DNA of 64,000 nucleotides, taken from CAYPTB01 sp964413535. Its GTDB lineage: Bacteria; Planctomycetota; UBA1135; GCA-002686595. The stretch is from contig CAYPTB010000032.1 of NCBI GenBank assembly GCA_964413535.1, forward strand, positions 255,573-319,572. Reading direction: 5' to 3'. Positions 44,469 through 56,400 of this stretch are shown in pieces. The position numbers and the translations under genes are program-made. The notes below the pieces were generated by a model. The model was not told where the DNA came from. It saw nothing but the letters and a program-made list of their open reading frames with translations, and did not search any database. How positions within the stretch are numbered: the first letter of the stretch is position 1; each line of letters opens with the position of its first letter.

Positions 44469-45788
44469 TCAGGCGTACACGCCGCGGAGCTTGTCGGCCA
44501 TGGCCACACGCTCGACCGCCAGCATGTTCGCCGCCATGCGCAATCGAACCCCCTGCCGTTGCTGCATATCGACGACGGCTTCCCAGGCTTCGGTCATGAA
44601 GCGGCTCAGGCGATTGGCGAACACGATGTGGAGCCAGCTCATGCCCTGGCGATTCTGAACCCACTCGAAGTAGTCGGCGACGACACCGCCGGCGTTCGCG
44701 AGGATGTCGGGCACCACCTCGATGCCTCGCTCCCCCAGAGCGCGGTCGGCTCGCGCGGTGACCGGACCGTGGGCGCCTTCGATGATGAGCTTCGCCTGGA
44801 TGGACCCGGCCGTGCGAGCGGTGACGACGTTCGCCAACGCGCAGGGCGCGAGGACGTCGCACGGCATCGTCAACAGGGCCTCGTTGGAGATGCGCCTAAA
44901 GCTGCCGGGGCAGTCCGACAGCGTCCCGTGTTCGGAGCGCCACGCGAGGATCGAGGGGATGTCGAGTCCGCGCTCTTCGTAGAAGGCGCCGTGCAAATCG
45001 GAGATCCCGCACACGCGGAAGCCATCCTCGTGGAGCAGCCCGGCGAGCGACCCGCCCACGCGTCCTGCGCCCTGGACGACCACCGTCGGTGAGTCGCCGC
45101 CGATCCGGAAGTGCTGCAGTGCCAAACGGAGGATCACGCGCAATCCCTGCGCAACGGCATCCGCGTGGCCAACCGTTCCTCCCAGACCCAAGGGCTTGCC
45201 CGTGACCGCGGACGACTCGGTGTGCCGAACGTGCATGGAAACGGTGTCCATGACCCACGCCATCATTTCCTGCGACTTCCCTTCCGCGACGATCTCGGGC
45301 GTGAAGACGTCGCGGTCGGGTCCGATGCAGTCGAGCATGTTGGCCGTGTAACGGCGCACCGCGCGTTCGAGCTCGCGGCTGCTCCGGCGCCGGTCATCGA
45401 TGACGATTCCACCCGCCGCGCCGCCGAAGGGAATGTTCAAGACCGCGCACTTCCACGTCATCCAGGCCGCGAGCGCGCGCAACTCGTCGACCCGCAGGTT
45501 CGGCCCGATGCACATCGGTCCGATGAACGGCCCGAGACCCTGGTTGTGCTGGACGCGGTAGCCGTCGAAGACCTCGAAACTGCCGTCGTCGAGCTTCACT
45601 GGGACGGCGACGGTCATCTCGCGGTCGGGCTTGCGGAGCAGGGCGTACTCGGCTGCCCCGATGCCGAGCCGTCGGGCGGCTTCGTCGAACTGGATCATCA
45701 TCGTCGCGAACGGCGATTCCTCGTCCAGCGCCGGCGTCGAGGGAAGGTACGCGCCGATTTCGCCCGATCCCGAAGTCTTCTCGGCCAT
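44469..45788 (-). CDS. Catalytically inactive glutamate dehydrogenase paralogue (probable regulatory subunit)
   Basis: A 439-residue protein, full length and well conserved with the Glu/Leu/Phe/Val dehydrogenase family (YRVQHNQGLGPF, LRALAAWMTWKCAVLNIPFG, VVVQGAGRVGGSLAGLLHEDG, LIIEGAHGPVT, VVPDILANAGGVVADYFEWVQ). The catalytic Lys in GGAKGG is Ala125, the substrate Lys of GPCKGGIR is Ile89 with its Arg replaced by Cys93, and the catalytic Asp is Glu165. It lies 2 bases after an intact GDH gene. Thermus thermophilus has a similar tandem pair in which one subunit is regulatory, so a hetero-oligomer is the likely explanation. The NAD-binding loop remains (GAGRVGG). Confidence 0.86.
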   Translation of the reverse strand: MAEKTSGSGEIGAYLPSTPALDEESPFATMMIQFDEAARRLGIGAAEYALLRKPDREMTVAVPVKLDDGSFEVFDGYRVQHNQGLGPFIGPMCIGPNLRVDELRALAAWMTWKCAVLNIPFGGAAGGIVIDDRRRSSRELERAVRRYTANMLDCIGPDRDVFTPEIVAEGKSQEMMAWVMDTVSMHVRHTESSAVTGKPLGLGGTVGHADAVAQGLRVILRLALQHFRIGGDSPTVVVQGAGRVGGSLAGLLHEDGFRVCGISDLHGAFYEERGLDIPSILAWRSEHGTLSDCPGSFRRISNEALLTMPCDVLAPCALANVVTARTAGSIQAKLIIEGAHGPVTARADRALGERGIEVVPDILANAGGVVADYFEWVQNRQGMSWLHIVFANRLSRFMTEAWEAVVDMQQRQGVRLRMAANMLAVERVAMADKLRGVYA

Positions 45789-45790
45789 GC

Positions 45791-47074
<1,284 letters not shown>

Positions 47075-47317
47075 CGCGGGATGTGGAGGGAGGGGCCGGT
47101 CCGCCGACCAACAGAGGGGGACTGTTCGATCCGGATCTGCGATCCGGATGCAGGACGGCCGTGAGCCCTGGCGGTGCCCACGGCCGACCAACGAGGTGGA
47201 CCATTCGATCCTCGGGAAGGGGGAGAGGGAACCCCCCAGGCGGGAATTCGTTAGCTCGCGCGGCTGCCCGGCGATCGAGCCGTTGACCGGCGGGGGCGGC
47301 GCCGCTTCGATGGATGG

Positions 47318-48151
47318 ATGCAGGCGTCATCGCGCCCCGTCCGCCGGCACTCGGGCCGGACGCGCGCCTGGTTCGCGAGCGCGCCGGAGTTGCAGGGTCG
47401 CGTTCCCGCCGCGCTGGCCGAAGTCGTCTTCTCCCTGGAGCCGATCCAGCGTCTGCGGACGCTTCCGGACCGCGAGACCCTGATCGCAGACTGGCGGGGA
47501 GCGCCCTGCGTCGTGAAGCGCATGACCGGCGACTCCGCGCGCGAGCGCCTGTACGAGATGCTGCGCGGCCGGTGGCCACGGTCTCCGGGTCGCCGGGAGG
47601 GAGAGAGCCTCCGGGCGCTCGCCGCAGCCGGCTTCGAGGTCCCCGGGGTCTTGGGTTGGATCGAGGACGGCGCGCGGAGTGCGGTGCTGATGGAGCGAAT
47701 ACCCCACGCGGAGGACCTCGAGCAGCGACTCGAGCGCTCGAACGCCGCGGAGCGAGCGCGCGATCTGGAACGCCTGGCTCGACTCGTCGCCCGCCTACAC
47801 GGCCAGGGCTTCTACCACCGCGACCTCTACCTCACGCACTTCGTGCTGCGGGAGGGTAGCGGCGCGCTCGTCATGCTCGACGCTGGTCGCGTGCGTCGGG
47901 AGCGCAAGCCGCGCTTGCGCTGGTTCGCGAAGGATCTGGCTGCCTTGTTCCATTCGCGCCCGTCGAGCGTCGACGCGCATGCGGCGCTGCGCTTCCTCGC
48001 GCGCTACCTCGAGCTCACGGGTCGCGGGCGTCCGGGTGAACTCGAGCGCTGGGCGCGTCGCATCGAGGCGAAGGCGCACAGGATCTCCTCCCACGCTCCG
48101 CGCTACACCGATCACGCGACGGCACGCCCCGAAGCGGCGGTTCGCTCTTGA
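47318..48151 (+). CDS. Lipopolysaccharide kinase (InaA/WaaP-like) family protein
   Basis: A 277-residue small-molecule kinase of the protein-kinase-like fold. The ATP-site Lys is in APCVVKRMTG, the helix Glu region follows in GRREGESLRALAAAGF, and the catalytic loop is FYHRDLYLTHFVL (HRDLxxxH) with LDAGRVRRERK as the metal-binding segment. It resembles WaaP/InaA enzymes that phosphorylate heptose or Kdo in the LPS core. The next gene, a heptosyltransferase, overlaps its stop (TTGA), which supports that role. Three ATGs cluster at the start; 47318 is the one in frame. Confidence 0.86.
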   Translation: MQASSRPVRRHSGRTRAWFASAPELQGRVPAALAEVVFSLEPIQRLRTLPDRETLIADWRGAPCVVKRMTGDSARERLYEMLRGRWPRSPGRREGESLRALAAAGFEVPGVLGWIEDGARSAVLMERIPHAEDLEQRLERSNAAERARDLERLARLVARLHGQGFYHRDLYLTHFVLREGSGALVMLDAGRVRRERKPRLRWFAKDLAALFHSRPSSVDAHAALRFLARYLELTGRGRPGELERWARRIEAKAHRISSHAPRYTDHATARPEAAVRS

Positions 48152-49209
48152 AGGCGTGGCCCGAGGGCCCGGGCGGCCATCTCGTCCTGCGAGCCCCGAA
48201 TTGGGTCGGCGACCTGGTCATGGCGACGCCGATCCTGCGTGCGGCGCGGCACGCCGTCGATTCGGGCGACGGCTTCGCGCGCACTACTATCCTCCTGCGA
48301 GAGAAGCTTGCGGGTCTCTTCGAGGAGGACGAGCTGGCTTCGGACCTGCGCGTGCTGCGCGCGGGCGAATCGGAGGTCCGCGTGCTACGGGAACTCGATG
48401 CCGACGCCGTGCTGCTCCTCACCAACTCCCTGGGCGCGGCGTGGCGCGCTTTCCGCGCGAGGATCGGGGTTCGCGCGGGCACGGCGCTCTCCGGTCGGCG
48501 TACGTTGCTCACGCACGCTGTCTTGCCACCGACGCGCGGCGGTCGCCGCGTCCCGGTTCCCACGGCGCACGCCATGCGCGACGTTGCGGGCCTCCTCGGG
48601 CTCGCGGTGCCGGATCTCCATCCGCGTCTCGAGTTCGGTCCCCGAGTGAGTGAACGAGCCCGCGAGCTCCTCGCGCGCGCGGGGATCGAGGCGGAGGAAC
48701 CCTTCGTCTTGTGTGCTCCTGGCGCCGCCTTCGGTGCTGCGAAGCTCTGGCCGGCTTCCTATTTCTCAGCGGTCCTCGACGAACTCCACGCTCGGCGCGG
48801 GTGGCGGGCGGTGGTGACGGGAGGGCCTGGGGAAGAAGCGCTCGTCGACGAGGTCGCGCGCTCGGCGGGTTCGAACGCGGTTTCGCTGGCTCCCTTCCAG
48901 CGCGACCTCGGCACGAGCAAGGCCCTCGCCGCCTGGAGTCGTCTCGTGCTGGTGGGGGACTCGGGTCCGCGCTGGTTCGCGGCCGCCTTCGACGTGCCGT
49001 GCGTATCCGTCATGGGCCCCAATTTTCCCGAGCTGACCGCCACCTCGCTCGAGTGGTGTGAAGTCGTGCGGCTCGACGATCTCGAGTGCGCGCCGTGTCT
49101 CCGCAAGCGTTGTCCTCTCGGTCATCATCGCTGCATGCGCGAGCTCTCACCCGCACGGGTGTTGGAAGCCGCCGAGCATCTGCTCGATCGGCGCGAACTC
49201 GGGGGATGA
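48148..49209 (+). CDS. GT9 heptosyltransferase (WaaF-like)
   Basis: A 353-residue GT9 enzyme; TTG start at 48148 overlapping the kinase stop. N-terminal LVLRAPNWVGDLVMATPILRA is the WaaF/RfaF signature. The C-terminal half has LCAPGAAFGAAKLWPASYFS, VVTGGPGEEALVDEV, VLVGDSGPRWFAAAFDVPCV and the Cys-rich end CAPCLRKRCPLGHHRCM, typical of heptosyltransferase II. It adds L,D-heptose to the LPS inner core in the cytoplasm. The substrate ADP-heptose would come from hldD/hldE in the same window. The next heptosyltransferase starts within its stop codon (ATGA). Confidence 0.93.
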   Translation: MKAWPEGPGGHLVLRAPNWVGDLVMATPILRAARHAVDSGDGFARTTILLREKLAGLFEEDELASDLRVLRAGESEVRVLRELDADAVLLLTNSLGAAWRAFRARIGVRAGTALSGRRTLLTHAVLPPTRGGRRVPVPTAHAMRDVAGLLGLAVPDLHPRLEFGPRVSERARELLARAGIEAEEPFVLCAPGAAFGAAKLWPASYFSAVLDELHARRGWRAVVTGGPGEEALVDEVARSAGSNAVSLAPFQRDLGTSKALAAWSRLVLVGDSGPRWFAAAFDVPCVSVMGPNFPELTATSLEWCEVVRLDDLECAPCLRKRCPLGHHRCMRELSPARVLEAAEHLLDRRELGG

Positions 49210-50285
49210 GGATCCTTCCGACCGATCGAGTGCTCTTGCGGCTGCCCGCGTGGCTCGGCGATCTCGTCGCCGCCGAGCCCGCGGTGCGCGCACTGGCGAA
49301 CTTTCTCGACGTGCGGCGCGGAGGACGGCTCACGCTGTGTGCGCCGAGCGCGCTCGCGAGCGTTCTCGAGGGCAGCACCGGCCAGGCTGTCTTCGTGGGT
49401 ATGCAAGCGCACGACTGGCGTGGACACGACGTCGCAGTGCTCCTCACGGGTTCGTTCCGGAGCGCCTGGACCGCGTGGCGAGCGGGGATTCCGCGCCGGA
49501 TCGGCTGGGCGCGCGACGCTCGCTCTCCCTGGCTCACCTTCGGTATTCGGCCAGCGCGGGAAGTCGGAGGGGTGCCCCGGGGGCTCGGACGGGTGGGGCG
49601 TTGGCCGCGGATCCTTCCCCGACCGTTCGGCGCGAGCGCCGCGGAACTGCTCGCCCTCCTCGGCGTTCCGGTCGTCCACACCCGCCCGCGCCTGGTCGCG
49701 TCGCCGGTTGCCCGGAAGCACGTCGACGAGCGTCTGGCGCGACTCGGGATCGGCGTCGACGAGCGCATCGTGCTCGCGAACGCCGGAGCGCGTGCGGGCT
49801 CTTCGAAGGGAGCCCCGCTCGCGCTGCTCGCCCAGGTAGTCGCGGATCTCGAGCAGAGGAGGGGAGTGCACGCCTTGTGCATCTCCGGGCCCGGTGAAGA
49901 GGAGCGCGCACGGGCGTTGGCCGCGCTCCTCGGTCGTCCTCGGTCGGCACTCGTGGAACCCGTCGTGGGCCTGCGCGAACTCGTGGCGTTGTGCGAGCGA
50001 TCCGCACTCGTGCTCACGCCCGATACCGGTCCGCGTCACGTCGCCGTTGCGATGGGGACGCCCGTCGTGTGTCTGGCTGGACCGACTGACCCGCGCCACT
50101 CGGCCGACCACGGGCAGCTCACGCGAGTCGTGCGCGTGGTGGTACCCTGCGGACCCTGTCACCGCGAAGCCTGTCCGATCGCCGGTGCGAGTGCGAATCG
50201 CTGCATGTCGGAGATCGAATCGAGCCGCGTCGTGGAAGCGGCGCTCCAGCTCCTCGACCGAACCGAACGAAGCCATCCAAGATGA
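49206..50285 (+). CDS. GT9 heptosyltransferase
   Basis: A 359-residue paralogue of the preceding enzyme. ATG 49206 overlaps the upstream stop (ATGA) and gives MRILPTDRVLLRLPAWLGDL, the GT9 start. Donor-site features: ANAGARAGSSKGAPLALL, CISGPGEEERARAL, VLTPDTGPRHVAVAMGTPVV and the Cys-containing CGPCHREACPIAGASANRCM. Two adjacent, distinct heptosyltransferases suggest successive addition of two heptoses. Its stop overlaps the ATG of an enoyl-CoA hydratase gene. Confidence 0.92.
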   Translation: MRILPTDRVLLRLPAWLGDLVAAEPAVRALANFLDVRRGGRLTLCAPSALASVLEGSTGQAVFVGMQAHDWRGHDVAVLLTGSFRSAWTAWRAGIPRRIGWARDARSPWLTFGIRPAREVGGVPRGLGRVGRWPRILPRPFGASAAELLALLGVPVVHTRPRLVASPVARKHVDERLARLGIGVDERIVLANAGARAGSSKGAPLALLAQVVADLEQRRGVHALCISGPGEEERARALAALLGRPRSALVEPVVGLRELVALCERSALVLTPDTGPRHVAVAMGTPVVCLAGPTDPRHSADHGQLTRVVRVVVPCGPCHREACPIAGASANRCMSEIESSRVVEAALQLLDRTERSHPR

Positions 50286-51109
50286 CGAGCTCGAGCATCC
50301 TCTCCGATTTCCCCGCGGATGTACCCGATCAGCCCGAGCTCGTCGGATTCGAGCGCGAGGGCGACCTCGTCTGGCTCACGATCCAACGACCGGAGGTGAT
50401 GAATTGCCTCTCGTTCCCGACGTTGAGGCGCATGCGCACGCTCCTGGAAGAGCTCCGCGGGGACCTCTCCGTCCGCTGCATCCTCTTCACGGGTGCGGGG
50501 GACAAGGCCTTTTGCGCGGGCGCGGATCTGAAGGAGCGCAGGACGATGCCCGCCGATCGCGTCCCGCACTTCGTGAAGAACATCCGACGCTTGATGGACG
50601 ATGTCGAAGCCCTTCCGCAACCGACGATCGGCGTCGTCAACGGCGTCGCATTCGGGGGGGGCACGGAGCTCCTGCTCGCCTGCGACCTGCGCGTGGCGGC
50701 TTCCCACGCGATGCTCGGATTGACGGAGGTGTCCCTCGCGATCGTTCCTGGCGCAGGCGGCACGCAGCGCCTTCCGCGCCTCATCGGAAAGGCGCGGGCG
50801 AAGGATCTCATCCTGACCGCGCGTCGCATCGACGCCGGGGAGGCGGAGCGCATCGGCCTCGTGAACCGGGTCGCACCCGCCGGCAGGCTGCGCGAGGTGG
50901 CGCTCGAGGTGGCGAACGCGATCGCCGCCAACGGACCCGTTGCCGTGCGCGCGGCGAAGGACGCTGTCGACCGGGGACTGGAGCTCTCGCTCGAGGGGGG
51001 GCTCGAGCACGAGGCGCGCTGCTACGAGCGCACGCTCGGCACGCAGGATCGACTCGAGGCGCTGGCAGCCTTTGCCGAGAAGCGCAAACCGCACTTCAGG
51101 GGCCGATGA
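50282..51109 (+). CDS. Enoyl-CoA hydratase (methylglutaconyl-CoA hydratase-like)
   Basis: A 275-residue crotonase. Oxyanion-hole segments are FCAGADLKERR and VAFGGGTELLLACDLRVA; the two catalytic Glu lie in GGGTELLLACD and GLTEVSLAIVPGAGGTQ. The LAIVPGAGGTQRLPRLIGKA stretch resembles AUH/methylglutaconyl-CoA hydratases of leucine breakdown, but plain enoyl-CoA hydratase activity is equally possible. Its start overlaps the second heptosyltransferase gene (ATGA) although there is no obvious metabolic link. Confidence 0.9.
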   Translation: MTSSSILSDFPADVPDQPELVGFEREGDLVWLTIQRPEVMNCLSFPTLRRMRTLLEELRGDLSVRCILFTGAGDKAFCAGADLKERRTMPADRVPHFVKNIRRLMDDVEALPQPTIGVVNGVAFGGGTELLLACDLRVAASHAMLGLTEVSLAIVPGAGGTQRLPRLIGKARAKDLILTARRIDAGEAERIGLVNRVAPAGRLREVALEVANAIAANGPVAVRAAKDAVDRGLELSLEGGLEHEARCYERTLGTQDRLEALAAFAEKRKPHFRGR

Positions 51110-51231
51110 CCGCGCGGGGCTCCCCGCGGGGTCCAGACAAGGATCTCCTGGGGGTAGGGGGCGCTCTCCACCAGGATTCCCGGGGACGCGTTCGTTGCCC
51201 GAGGGAGCAGACGAGGTCCGGTCGCCGTATT

Positions 51232-51258
51232 CTAAGCTGTTATTTAGCTATAACTTAG
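51232..51258. promoter_or_regulatory. AT-rich imperfect inverted repeat
   Basis: In otherwise GC-rich DNA, arms CTAAG-ctg-TTAT (51232-51243) and ATAACTTAG (51250-51258) form an imperfect inverted repeat 124 bases before the sigma54-activator gene. The right part includes TATAAC, similar to a -10 box (51249-51254), with no convincing -35. It is a candidate operator or promoter for the FHA-GAF regulator and kinase pair. Confidence 0.4.
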
Positions 51259-51381
51259 GCGTGTCGACGGGCGAGTCCTGCGCCGTGTGCGGTTACCGAA
51301 CGACGGGGATCGGTAGTAGGCCTGAAGAAGCGTGCGCTTCCACACACCGGACTCCGCCGTCCTTCACGGGACCCCCCTGCG

Positions 51382-53415
51382 ATGAAGTTGACCGTCGTCG
51401 AGGATGGAAACCAATCCGTCCTGGAACTCGATCGCCCGGTGGTGAGGCTCGGGCGGGCCATCGACAACGACGTGCGCCTGTCGGGCAAGCTCGTGTCCCG
51501 GCACCACTGCGAGATCGAGCTCGACGGCGAGGAGGTGTGGGTGCGCGATCTCTCCTCCGCGAATGGGACGCTCGTCAACGGGCGCCGCGTCGAGCGCTGC
51601 AGATTGACGACCACGGATGAGCTGTCGGTGGGCGGAGCCCGCATCAAAGTTGCCGACGATGTGAGCGGGGAGGGCGCGAAGACGCTACCCGCGATGCGCT
51701 TCGGCGCCGTGGGTCTCGCGACGTGCGACGGGGACGAGTTGGCCCCGAGCGGGAACCTCCACGTGTTCGCGCGAATCACCCATGCTCTGCTTCGCGAGAC
51801 GGACGAAACGCGTCTCTTGCGGCAGATCGTGGACTCCGCCGTGGCGATCGCGGGCGCCGAGCGCGGATTCCTCCTGCTGCTTCCGGCCCAAGTCGGGCGC
51901 AACGTACCGGCTGCGAATCTAGCGCAGCTCGCCGTTCGAGTCGCGCGCAGCTTCGAGCAGGCCGACATCCCCGTTCCCGCTTCGCGACTCTCGATGGGTA
52001 TCGCCGGACGGGTTCTTGCCGAAGGAAGGCCGATCCTCACGGTCGATGCGGGTCGCGACGAGCGTTTTCGGGACATGGCGAGCGTCGAGGACCTGCGCCT
52101 CCGATCCGTATTGAGCGTTCCGGTCATGATCGAGAACCGGGTAGAGGGAGTTCTCTATCTCGACAACAGGCTCCAGGAGGGTGCGTTCAGCGAGAACGAG
52201 CTCGATCTGCTCGAGCTCTTCGGCGGCCAGGCCGCCCTTGCGATTCGACAGGCGCGTCAGCTCGCGGAGATGCGGCTGCAGAACGAACGCCTGGCTCACT
52301 CGCGCGCTCAGATCGAGGCCTTCAACGACCAACTCGGTCGAAAGATGCGCGATCGGGACACCGAGTTGGCAGTCGTACGCACCGAGCTCGAGCGCGAGCG
52401 CGGACGCTACGACTACACGGCGATCGTGGGCGCGAGCGATGGAATGCGCAACGTCTTCCAACAGCTCGATCGGATCATCGGTTGCGAGCTTCCTGTTCTC
52501 ATCCAGGGGGAGAGCGGAACGGGCAAGGAGCTCATCGCGCGCGCCATTCACTACAACGGGATCCGAAGCGACAAACCGTTCATCGGTCTCAATTGCGCTG
52601 CTCTGCCGGACTCGCTCCTCGAGTCCGAGCTCTTCGGGCACACGCGCGGCGCCTTCACCGGCGCCGACCGCGCCAAGAAGGGACTCATCGAGCAAGCTCA
52701 TGGTGGAACCATGTTCCTCGACGAAGTCGGGGACATGAGCCCTGAGATGCAGAAGAAGCTCCTGCGCGTCCTGCAGGAGGGCGAGGTGCGCCCTTTGGGG
52801 TCCGACCGGCGCGTGGCGGTGGACATCCGCTTGATCGCCGCCAGCCAGCAAGATCTGGAGAAACTGGTGGCCGAAGGCGAGTTTCGCGAGGACCTCTTCT
52901 ACCGGATCAAGGTGATGTCGATCGATCTGCCGCCCCTTCGCGAGCGCCGCGATGACGTTCCGCTCCTCGCCGAGTCGATGCTCGCACGCGCTGCTCGCGA
53001 GACGGGTCGGGAGCCGCCCTTGATGCCGCACGAGGTACAAGCCGCCCTGATCTCGCACGATTGGCCCGGGAACGTGCGGGAGCTGGAGAACGAGATGCGC
53101 AGACTCGTCGTGGTCGCCGAGGAGGTGGTTACGTTGGACCTCTTGTCGCCGAGCCTTCGACGTGGTCCTTCCGAAGAGGGGAAGGGCCGCGTCGCGCATC
53201 TCGTTCCCACGGTCGACGGGGACCTGCGGGCTGCGGTTGCGCGCTTCGAGTGCGATGCGATCCAATCCGCCTTGACGCGATCGGGGGGGAACAAGAGTCG
53301 CGCTGCGGCGGAACTCGGCATCAGCCGCTTCGCCCTTCAGCGCAAGCTCGACAAGTACGGACTCGCCAAGGACGAGGATGGGGACGAAGTCGCCGCCGAG
53401 GATTCCTTTGGCTGA
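51382..53415 (+). CDS. FHA-GAF sigma54-dependent transcriptional activator
   Basis: A 677-residue regulator. Order: FHA domain 1-95 (LGRAIDNDVRLSG, VSRHHCEIEL and DLSSANGTLVNG bind phosphothreonine), GAF domain ~125-295, a short coiled coil, sigma54-interaction AAA+ domain ~345-580 (Walker A GESGTGKE at 376-383, GAFTGA at 423-428, Walker B FLDEVGD), and a Fis-type helix-turn-helix at 615-660 (GNKSRAAAELGISRFALQRK). It opens sigma54 promoters using ATP. The FHA domain suggests control by a Ser/Thr kinase, and such a kinase gene overlaps its 3' end. No receiver domain. Confidence 0.95.
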   Translation: MKLTVVEDGNQSVLELDRPVVRLGRAIDNDVRLSGKLVSRHHCEIELDGEEVWVRDLSSANGTLVNGRRVERCRLTTTDELSVGGARIKVADDVSGEGAKTLPAMRFGAVGLATCDGDELAPSGNLHVFARITHALLRETDETRLLRQIVDSAVAIAGAERGFLLLLPAQVGRNVPAANLAQLAVRVARSFEQADIPVPASRLSMGIAGRVLAEGRPILTVDAGRDERFRDMASVEDLRLRSVLSVPVMIENRVEGVLYLDNRLQEGAFSENELDLLELFGGQAALAIRQARQLAEMRLQNERLAHSRAQIEAFNDQLGRKMRDRDTELAVVRTELERERGRYDYTAIVGASDGMRNVFQQLDRIIGCELPVLIQGESGTGKELIARAIHYNGIRSDKPFIGLNCAALPDSLLESELFGHTRGAFTGADRAKKGLIEQAHGGTMFLDEVGDMSPEMQKKLLRVLQEGEVRPLGSDRRVAVDIRLIAASQQDLEKLVAEGEFREDLFYRIKVMSIDLPPLRERRDDVPLLAESMLARAARETGREPPLMPHEVQAALISHDWPGNVRELENEMRRLVVVAEEVVTLDLLSPSLRRGPSEEGKGRVAHLVPTVDGDLRAAVARFECDAIQSALTRSGGNKSRAAAELGISRFALQRKLDKYGLAKDEDGDEVAAEDSFG

Positions 53416-56400
53416 CGATGCAGGAGCCGCGCGGCAGCCCGCAGGTTCGCACAGACCACGGATCGTGCGCGGCAGCCCCGAGATTCCGGGCTATCGCATC
53501 GTCGGTTTGATCGCCCAAGGCGCGACCGGCACCGTTTATCGAGCTCGCCAGCTGGCCGTCGATCGAGAGGTTGCCCTCAAGGTCCTGCACCCGGAGGTGG
53601 GAGAGAAGAAGCGGCTGGTGCGGAGGCTGCAGCGCGAAGCGCGCACGACCGCTCGGCTCGCTCACCCTCACATCGTGTCGGCGATCGACATGGGGGAAGT
53701 GGACGGCCTGTGGTGGTTCGCCATGGAGCTCGTCGACGGCCCCTCGCTGGCGTTGAAGTTGCGCCAGGCGGGGAGCCTCCCCGAGCGAGAAGCGCTGCGA
53801 CTCTTCATCCCCCTGTGCGAAGCCCTCGTGCACATGTGGGAGCACCGTGTCGTCCACCGCGACATCAAGCCCGCGAACATCCTCATCGACGACACGGGCG
53901 GAGCTCGTCTCGCCGACCTCGGGCTCGCGTTCATGGAGGGCGATCCGGTCCTGACGGCTCAGGGCGGAACGCTCGGAACTCCTCACTACATCAGTCCCGA
54001 GCAGGCGTGCGACCCATCGTCCGTCGACTTCCGCGCGGATATCTGGTCCTTCGGGGCCACGCTCTTCCACGTGGTTTGCGGTGTTCCACCCTTCGGTGGG
54101 GGCAGCCTGGCGGAGATCCTCGCCGGGGTGTTGCACTCGCGCGTTCCCGATCCGCATGCATTGAATCCGGCGCTCTCACGGGGAATGACGTTGGTCTTGC
54201 GCAAGTGTCTCTCGCGCGATCTCGGACTGCGCTATGCAAGCCCTCGGGAGCTCCTCTGGGACCTGGAGAGGATCCGTGAGCGAAGAGCTCCGAGAATCGA
54301 TGCGCGAGCCCTCGAGCCGGTTCATCGCGACCCGAGGCCCATGCACGTCCTCATGGCAGTTGCCGGCGTGGTGGGTCTTCTCGTGCTCGTAGGGATGTTG
54401 TTGTGGTTGCGCAGGGACCGAGAGGGATCGGGCCGTTCCTCCGGAGCGCCGACGCTCGAGCTCGAGGAGGGAATCCAACATCTCTACCAGGCTGCCCGCC
54501 AGGATCCGAAGCTCCTCGCCACCGCGATCGAAGACCTCGCAGGATACGCACTGACTGCGCCCACGGATTTTCGGCTCGTTCTGCAAGACATGGCCTCCAA
54601 GCTCGAGGCCGACCTGCGCCGAGAGCTGCGCGCTCTACACAGCGAACACGAGGCGCGAGTCTCGTCCATGGTCGCCGCTCGCGATTTTACGGGAGCGAAT
54701 GCCGCGCTTGGAGCGTCGATCGAGTCGAAGCTGCGCGAGCGCACTGGCTTCACGAGCACCTCGTTGCCCGAACAGACGGGTAGGGCCCATCGGGATTGGC
54801 TCGGCGAGCTTCGGAAGGGCGTCGAGCAGGCAGCGCGCGCGGATGTCGACGGACTGAGGAGAGCCGCGGAGGACCGACTCGAGCAGTTCGTCCTGCCCGA
54901 CGTGGACAGGCTCGTCGCCAACCGCAGGTGGAGCTCCGCCATGGAGCGGATCTCGATGGATCCGGTCCAACTCGTGGAGGAATCCGGCCTGAGCTCGCAG
55001 GGTGTTCCACGCGAGCTCCTCGAGGATGCCCTTGCCTCCGTTGGCTCGAGAATGAGCGTGCGACGCGATGCGATCATCGATTCGTGGACAGGGGTAGACG
55101 CCGAACTCGCTCGGTGGGTGGAGCGACGGGCCGAGACCCTCGCAGAAGAGCTGAACACCCGAAGGCTCGTACACGGAGCAGCGTTCGAACTCGAGCAAGC
55201 CTTCGCACGCAAGCTCGAGGACGAACTGATCGCGCGCGAAGAAATCCTGGCCCCCGAACGTGCCGCAGTGTCGAGGGAGCTCGGTCGCCGTGGCGCAGAA
55301 CTCTCGGAGATCGAGGATGCGTTGCTGGCGGCTGACATGGAGAAGCGCTTCGAGCTCCTCTCCGACGTGTTCGGTCCGCTTTATAAGCAACGCGACTACG
55401 CGACGCTGCTCGCGGTCTGGAGGGATCTTCGCGACGAGGTCGAGTCGCTTCCAGGCGAGCCCCAGCGTCCGTGGCGAGAGCGAATGGAACGCCGTCTTGC
55501 CATCGTCATCCGCGAGGCGGATCTCCTGGACGACTTGCTCGCGCGAGCCGCGACTCGAGTCGAGGAACTCGCCGGATCCGAACTCGAGTTCCACTTCGGG
55601 AACATACGCATACGGGGTGTCGTCGAGCTTTCTGCGGCGCCTTCGCAGGCGTCCTTCAGAATCCGTTCACGCGGAACCATCCACGACGTCGTCTTGCGCG
55701 AGATCGCGTCGCGCGATCTCCTGGAACTCGCAGGTATCGGCGATGGAACTCGAGACCTTCCGATCGACCGGTTGCAGCGGGCGCTGCTCCATTTCCACGA
55801 CGGCAACCCGCACTCTGCGCTCGCCGCGCTGCGCTCCGGTCCCGTTCCCGACGATGGCGAGGATGCGCTGTTGTCCGCAGATCTCAAGGACCGGGCCCTT
55901 GGCGCCCTCGAAGTGCAGCGTGAAGTCCAGAAGGATCGCTTGGTGATGGCACGGGAGCTGTTCGAGGTCGTCGACTCTCCCCGCCAAGGCACGTACCAGA
56001 TCTCCGCGGTGGAGCGATTACTCGACGAATTCAGCGACCTCGCCATCGTGCGGGATCGCATGAAGGAGTTGCGCGAACGTCGGGACCTCCTGCTGGCACC
56101 TCGCCCACGACCGAGGGAGTCGGACTATCTCGAGGCCTTTGGTCCTACCGCAGTCGAAATGCATGGCGAGCGCGTGAGATTGGTCTTCGACTTCGCGGGA
56201 GATGGGGGCGGTGGCGTGTGGGAGCGCGGGAGCTGGACGAACGATGGGGAAGGGTGGCTGCCGGTCGTCGGAGAAGAGCCTGGAGGCTCGCGAACGATTC
56301 AAGGTGGTCCGCGCCTCGCGCTGCGAAGACGCTCGGCCGAACTCGATCCGAAGGACGAGTTGGCCCTGCGGATCCAGTTCGATACCCCGTCGCCTTTGGG

